A stretch of 7,254 bases of DNA from Chloroflexota bacterium (GTDB lineage Bacteria; Chloroflexota; Limnocylindria; Limnocylindrales; CSP1-4): NCBI GenBank assembly GCA_013696275.1, contig JACCYW010000463.1, positions 1-7,254 of the forward strand. The letters are read 5' to 3'. Shown here one piece after another: positions 5,491 to 7,254 of this stretch; the first letter of the stretch is position 1; every line of letters starts with the position of its first letter. Made by a program: the position numbers and the translations under genes. The notes below the pieces were generated by a model that saw only the letters and a list, made by a program, of their open reading frames with translations, did no database searches and was not told the origin of the DNA.

Positions 5491-6710
5491 CCGGGCGGCC
5501 TGGACGGCCGCTCAGGATCGCTCAGGTCGCGCCGCCCGTCGAGCGCGTCCCGCCGCGGGCCTACGGCGGCACTGAACGGATCGTCGATGAGCTTACCCGT
5601 GAGCTGCTGCGCCGGGGACATGAGGTCACCCTCTTCGCGAGCGGCGATTCGGTGACCGCTGGAAAGCACACCGTCACCGTGCCACAGGCGCTCCGTGGGG
5701 CGCGATACATGGCTGATCCCGGGCCGTGGTTCGCGACGACCCAACTGATGGTCCTGCGCCGCCGATCCGAGTTCGACGTCATCCATGCCCATCTGGAATT
5801 CCACAACCTGATGCTTGCCCGCGCCGCCTCGACGCCCGTCGTGAGCACCTTCCACGGACGTCTCGATCAGGCCTTCGCAGCGACCGCCCTGGCCGACCGT
5901 CCGCCCGGTCTGGTGGCCATCAGCCACGCTCAGGCGCAAGAGCATCCCGACCTGCCATGGGCCGGCGTGGTCCACAACGGCCTGACGCTGCGCCACATGC
6001 CCTTCAGCCTGGAGCGAGACGATTCACTCTGCTTCGTCGGTCGCATCATGCCCGAGAAGGGGATCCTGGAAGCCATCGAAGTGGCTCGACTGACCGGCCG
6101 AACGCTGCGCGTCGCGGCAAAGGAGCCGTGGTTACCGTGGGAGCTGGACTATCACCGCAATGTCTTCCTGCCGCGGACCAAGCGCGCCTCGGTGGAAGAC
6201 CTGGGTGAACTGGGACAGGCCGAGCGTGATGCGCTGCTCGTCCGGAGCTACGCCACGCTGATGCCCGGCTCGTGGCCCGAACCGTTCGGCCTAACGGCCA
6301 TCGAGTCGCTGGCTTGCGGCACACCTGTCGTCTGCCGGCCGGTGGGCGGGCTGCAGGAGATCATCCGCCACGGTCAAGATGGCTTCTTCGCCCAAGACAT
6401 CGAGGCCATGGCCTCCGCCCTCGACGATGTCGCGGCGCTGGACAGAGCGGCCATCCGTCGATCGGTGCTGCGGCGGTTCTCGGCTGAGCGGATGGCCGAT
6501 GGATACGAGGCCATCTACGGTGCCATCATCGCCTCTTCCAACGCCGCCGAGTCTGGTGCGACCGGGGGCGGCCTCTTGCCAGCCGATGCTCGGGTCGATC
6601 AGCGTGCAGCCGGCAGGGTACCGAAAAGAAGAAGACCGGCCGGGGCGTCCAGCCCGACCGGTCAGAGCACTGCTTGGCAGCCGGGTCAGCGCCAGGCAGA
6701 GGCTCGGTAG
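5487..6710 (+). CDS. Family-4 glycosyltransferase (GT-B fold)
   Basis: A 407-residue retaining glycosyltransferase of the GT4 type that moves a sugar from a nucleotide donor to an unknown acceptor, on the cytoplasmic side of the membrane or in the cytosol. The N-terminal acceptor domain shows RIAQVAPP (10-17), AYGGTERIVDEL (25-36), DVIHAH (97-102) and STFHG (120-124). The donor domain begins near VVHNGLTL (161-168), with FVGRIMPEKGILEAIEVA (183-200), and has the EX7E motif Glu265/Glu273 in EPFGLTAIESLACGTPVV. The fold appears complete by about residue 348. The last 59 or so residues are low-complexity, rich in Ala, Gly, Arg, Gln and Pro, and cover a terminator for the opposite gene, so they may be a non-conserved tail. 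The start is TTG at 5487, overlapping the previous stop as TTGA; no ATG or GTG start lies between it and the first strand. Its 3' end overlaps the convergent gene by 25 bp. Confidence 0.9.
   Translation: MTGRPGRPLRIAQVAPPVERVPPRAYGGTERIVDELTRELLRRGHEVTLFASGDSVTAGKHTVTVPQALRGARYMADPGPWFATTQLMVLRRRSEFDVIHAHLEFHNLMLARAASTPVVSTFHGRLDQAFAATALADRPPGLVAISHAQAQEHPDLPWAGVVHNGLTLRHMPFSLERDDSLCFVGRIMPEKGILEAIEVARLTGRTLRVAAKEPWLPWELDYHRNVFLPRTKRASVEDLGELGQAERDALLVRSYATLMPGSWPEPFGLTAIESLACGTPVVCRPVGGLQEIIRHGQDGFFAQDIEAMASALDDVAALDRAAIRRSVLRRFSAERMADGYEAIYGAIIASSNAAESGATGGGLLPADARVDQRAAGRVPKRRRPAGASSPTGQSTAWQPGQRQAEAR
6624..6663 (-). terminator. Intrinsic terminator of the right-edge minus-strand gene
   Basis: GACCGG (6634-6639) pairs with CCGGTC (6658-6663). 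After one mismatch a further four GC-rich pairs (6641-6644 with 6653-6656) form, closing an 8-base loop. Read on the minus strand, the hairpin begins 22 bases after the stop codon at 6686 and is followed by TTCTTCTTTT (6633-6624), a T-rich run unusual in this GC-rich window. On the plus strand no T-run follows, so it acts for the minus-strand gene although it lies within the glycosyltransferase reading frame. Confidence 0.8.
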
Positions 6711-7254
6711 TCCAGATCGCCCATGATCGAGCGGTAGTAATAGTCCCTCCGGAACGGGTCCACGATGCCCCGCGCCCAACCGGGCGACCGGTGAGACGGG
6801 ACCGAACCGCTGTACGTTCCGCGCGCGTCCGGGGAGCTCCAGAAGATCTCCCTCATGCTCTTGTTGGTGGTGAATAGTCCGCGCAGCAGGTAGCCCGCAT
6901 CACCAAGCACGTTCGCGACCACTGCCTTGGCACCCGTGCGCAGGAAGCCAGAGGCATAGTTGTCGACGCGCTGGTAGGCGACCGACCGTGAATGCGTGGG
7001 CCCGACTCCTTCGGTGTTGCCGGCCGAGTAGCAGGCTCCGATGAGCAGGACCACGGAGCCCTGTGCAAGTCGGAGACCGCGCTGCACGTAGTGCTCGCCC
7101 CAGTACTTGACGCTACTGCTGCCGGCACGGGCGTTGAGGCCCAGGCCGTTCTTGGTATACGGCTGGAACGGCGCGTAAGGGCTCGGCCAACCGTTGCCGT
7201 GGCCCAGGTAGACGAAGAGATCGGCGTTGCGCGCGGCGCGCTTCACTCGCCGCC
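6686..7254 (-). CDS. Clan CD (caspase/gingipain-fold) cysteine peptidase-like protein, partial
   Basis: C-terminal 189 or so residues of a protein whose start lies beyond the right edge; the frame stays open to the edge, and GTG at 7246 is not a credible start because it falls just before a core strand. Numbering from that codon, a hydrophobic strand leads into His16-Gly17 (ADLFVYLGHGNGW, 8-20), and a second leads into Ala71-Cys72 (SVVLLIGACYSAGN, 64-77). A strand-HG then strand-(A/D)C pattern is the hallmark of clan CD cysteine peptidases such as caspases, clostripain, gingipain and separase. Downstream are VDNYASGFLRTGAKAVVANV (94-113) and a C-terminus rich in Tyr and Arg. I recall similar uncharacterised proteins with a GHGNGWPSPY motif in actinobacteria and Chloroflexota; this is memory, not a search. 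Peptidase activity is inferred only. A strong terminator follows the stop. Confidence 0.72.
   Translation of the reverse strand, partial: RRVKRAARNADLFVYLGHGNGWPSPYAPFQPYTKNGLGLNARAGSSSVKYWGEHYVQRGLRLAQGSVVLLIGACYSAGNTEGVGPTHSRSVAYQRVDNYASGFLRTGAKAVVANVLGDAGYLLRGLFTTNKSMREIFWSSPDARGTYSGSVPSHRSPGWARGIVDPFRRDYYYRSIMGDLDYRASAWR

Noticed and set aside
5367..5996. Minus-strand open frame of 209 codons opposite the DCC/glycosyltransferase junction.
   Set aside because: It runs antisense across two supported genes and has no recognisable motif.
7244..7246. GTG as the start of the right-edge gene.
   Set aside because: It falls seven codons before a core strand of the domain, and the frame continues open to the window edge, so the gene is more likely truncated by the window.

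Overview
This is a high-GC, densely packed bacterial window holding nine protein-coding genes, two of them cut by the window edges. No rRNA, tRNA, CRISPR array, transposase or integrase was seen. Codon usage is GC-rich and uniform throughout, with GTG and TTG starts alongside ATG. At least two genes begin a few bases after a -10-like hexamer, as in leaderless transcription. High GC, leaderless-type starts, a branched-chain-type dehydrogenase operon and the family seen at the right edge suggest an actinobacterium or a high-GC Chloroflexota lineage (Limnocylindria-like). That taxonomy is inference; the window carries no phylogenetic marker I could place with certainty.

Layout. (1) Bases 1-3035, minus strand: a 2-oxoacid dehydrogenase operon read lpd (E3), then E1 alpha, then E1 beta, which runs off the left edge. 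The E2 acyltransferase is expected beyond that edge. The motifs fit the branched-chain (2-oxoisovalerate) type best. (2) Bases 3205-3834, plus strand: plsY, divergent from lpd across about 170 bp. (3) Bases 3871-4967, minus strand: nnrE (NAD(P)H-hydrate epimerase) followed by a 92-residue two-helix membrane protein. The two genes overlap by ATGA and the pair is convergent with plsY. (4) Bases 5026-6710, plus strand: a DCC-family (DUF393) thiol-oxidoreductase-like protein coupled through a TTGA overlap to a family-4 glycosyltransferase. (5) Bases 6686-7254, minus strand: the C-terminal part of a protein whose HG and AC motifs resemble clan CD (caspase/gingipain-fold) cysteine peptidases. A convincing intrinsic terminator follows it, lying inside the 3' end of the convergent glycosyltransferase gene.

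How they work together. The left operon makes acyl-CoA from 2-oxoacids, plausibly branched-chain acyl-CoA used to start branched fatty acids, and PlsY passes acyl groups to glycerol-3-phosphate in phospholipid synthesis. Linking the two through membrane lipid supply is inference, since they are on opposite strands. NnrE is metabolite repair. The glycosyltransferase pair and the right-edge protein look like accessory or envelope functions. I saw no convincing multi-gene undescribed system. The points most worth a second look are the clan CD-like protein, the DCC/glycosyltransferase pair, the divergent PlsY motifs, and the leaderless-type promoters.
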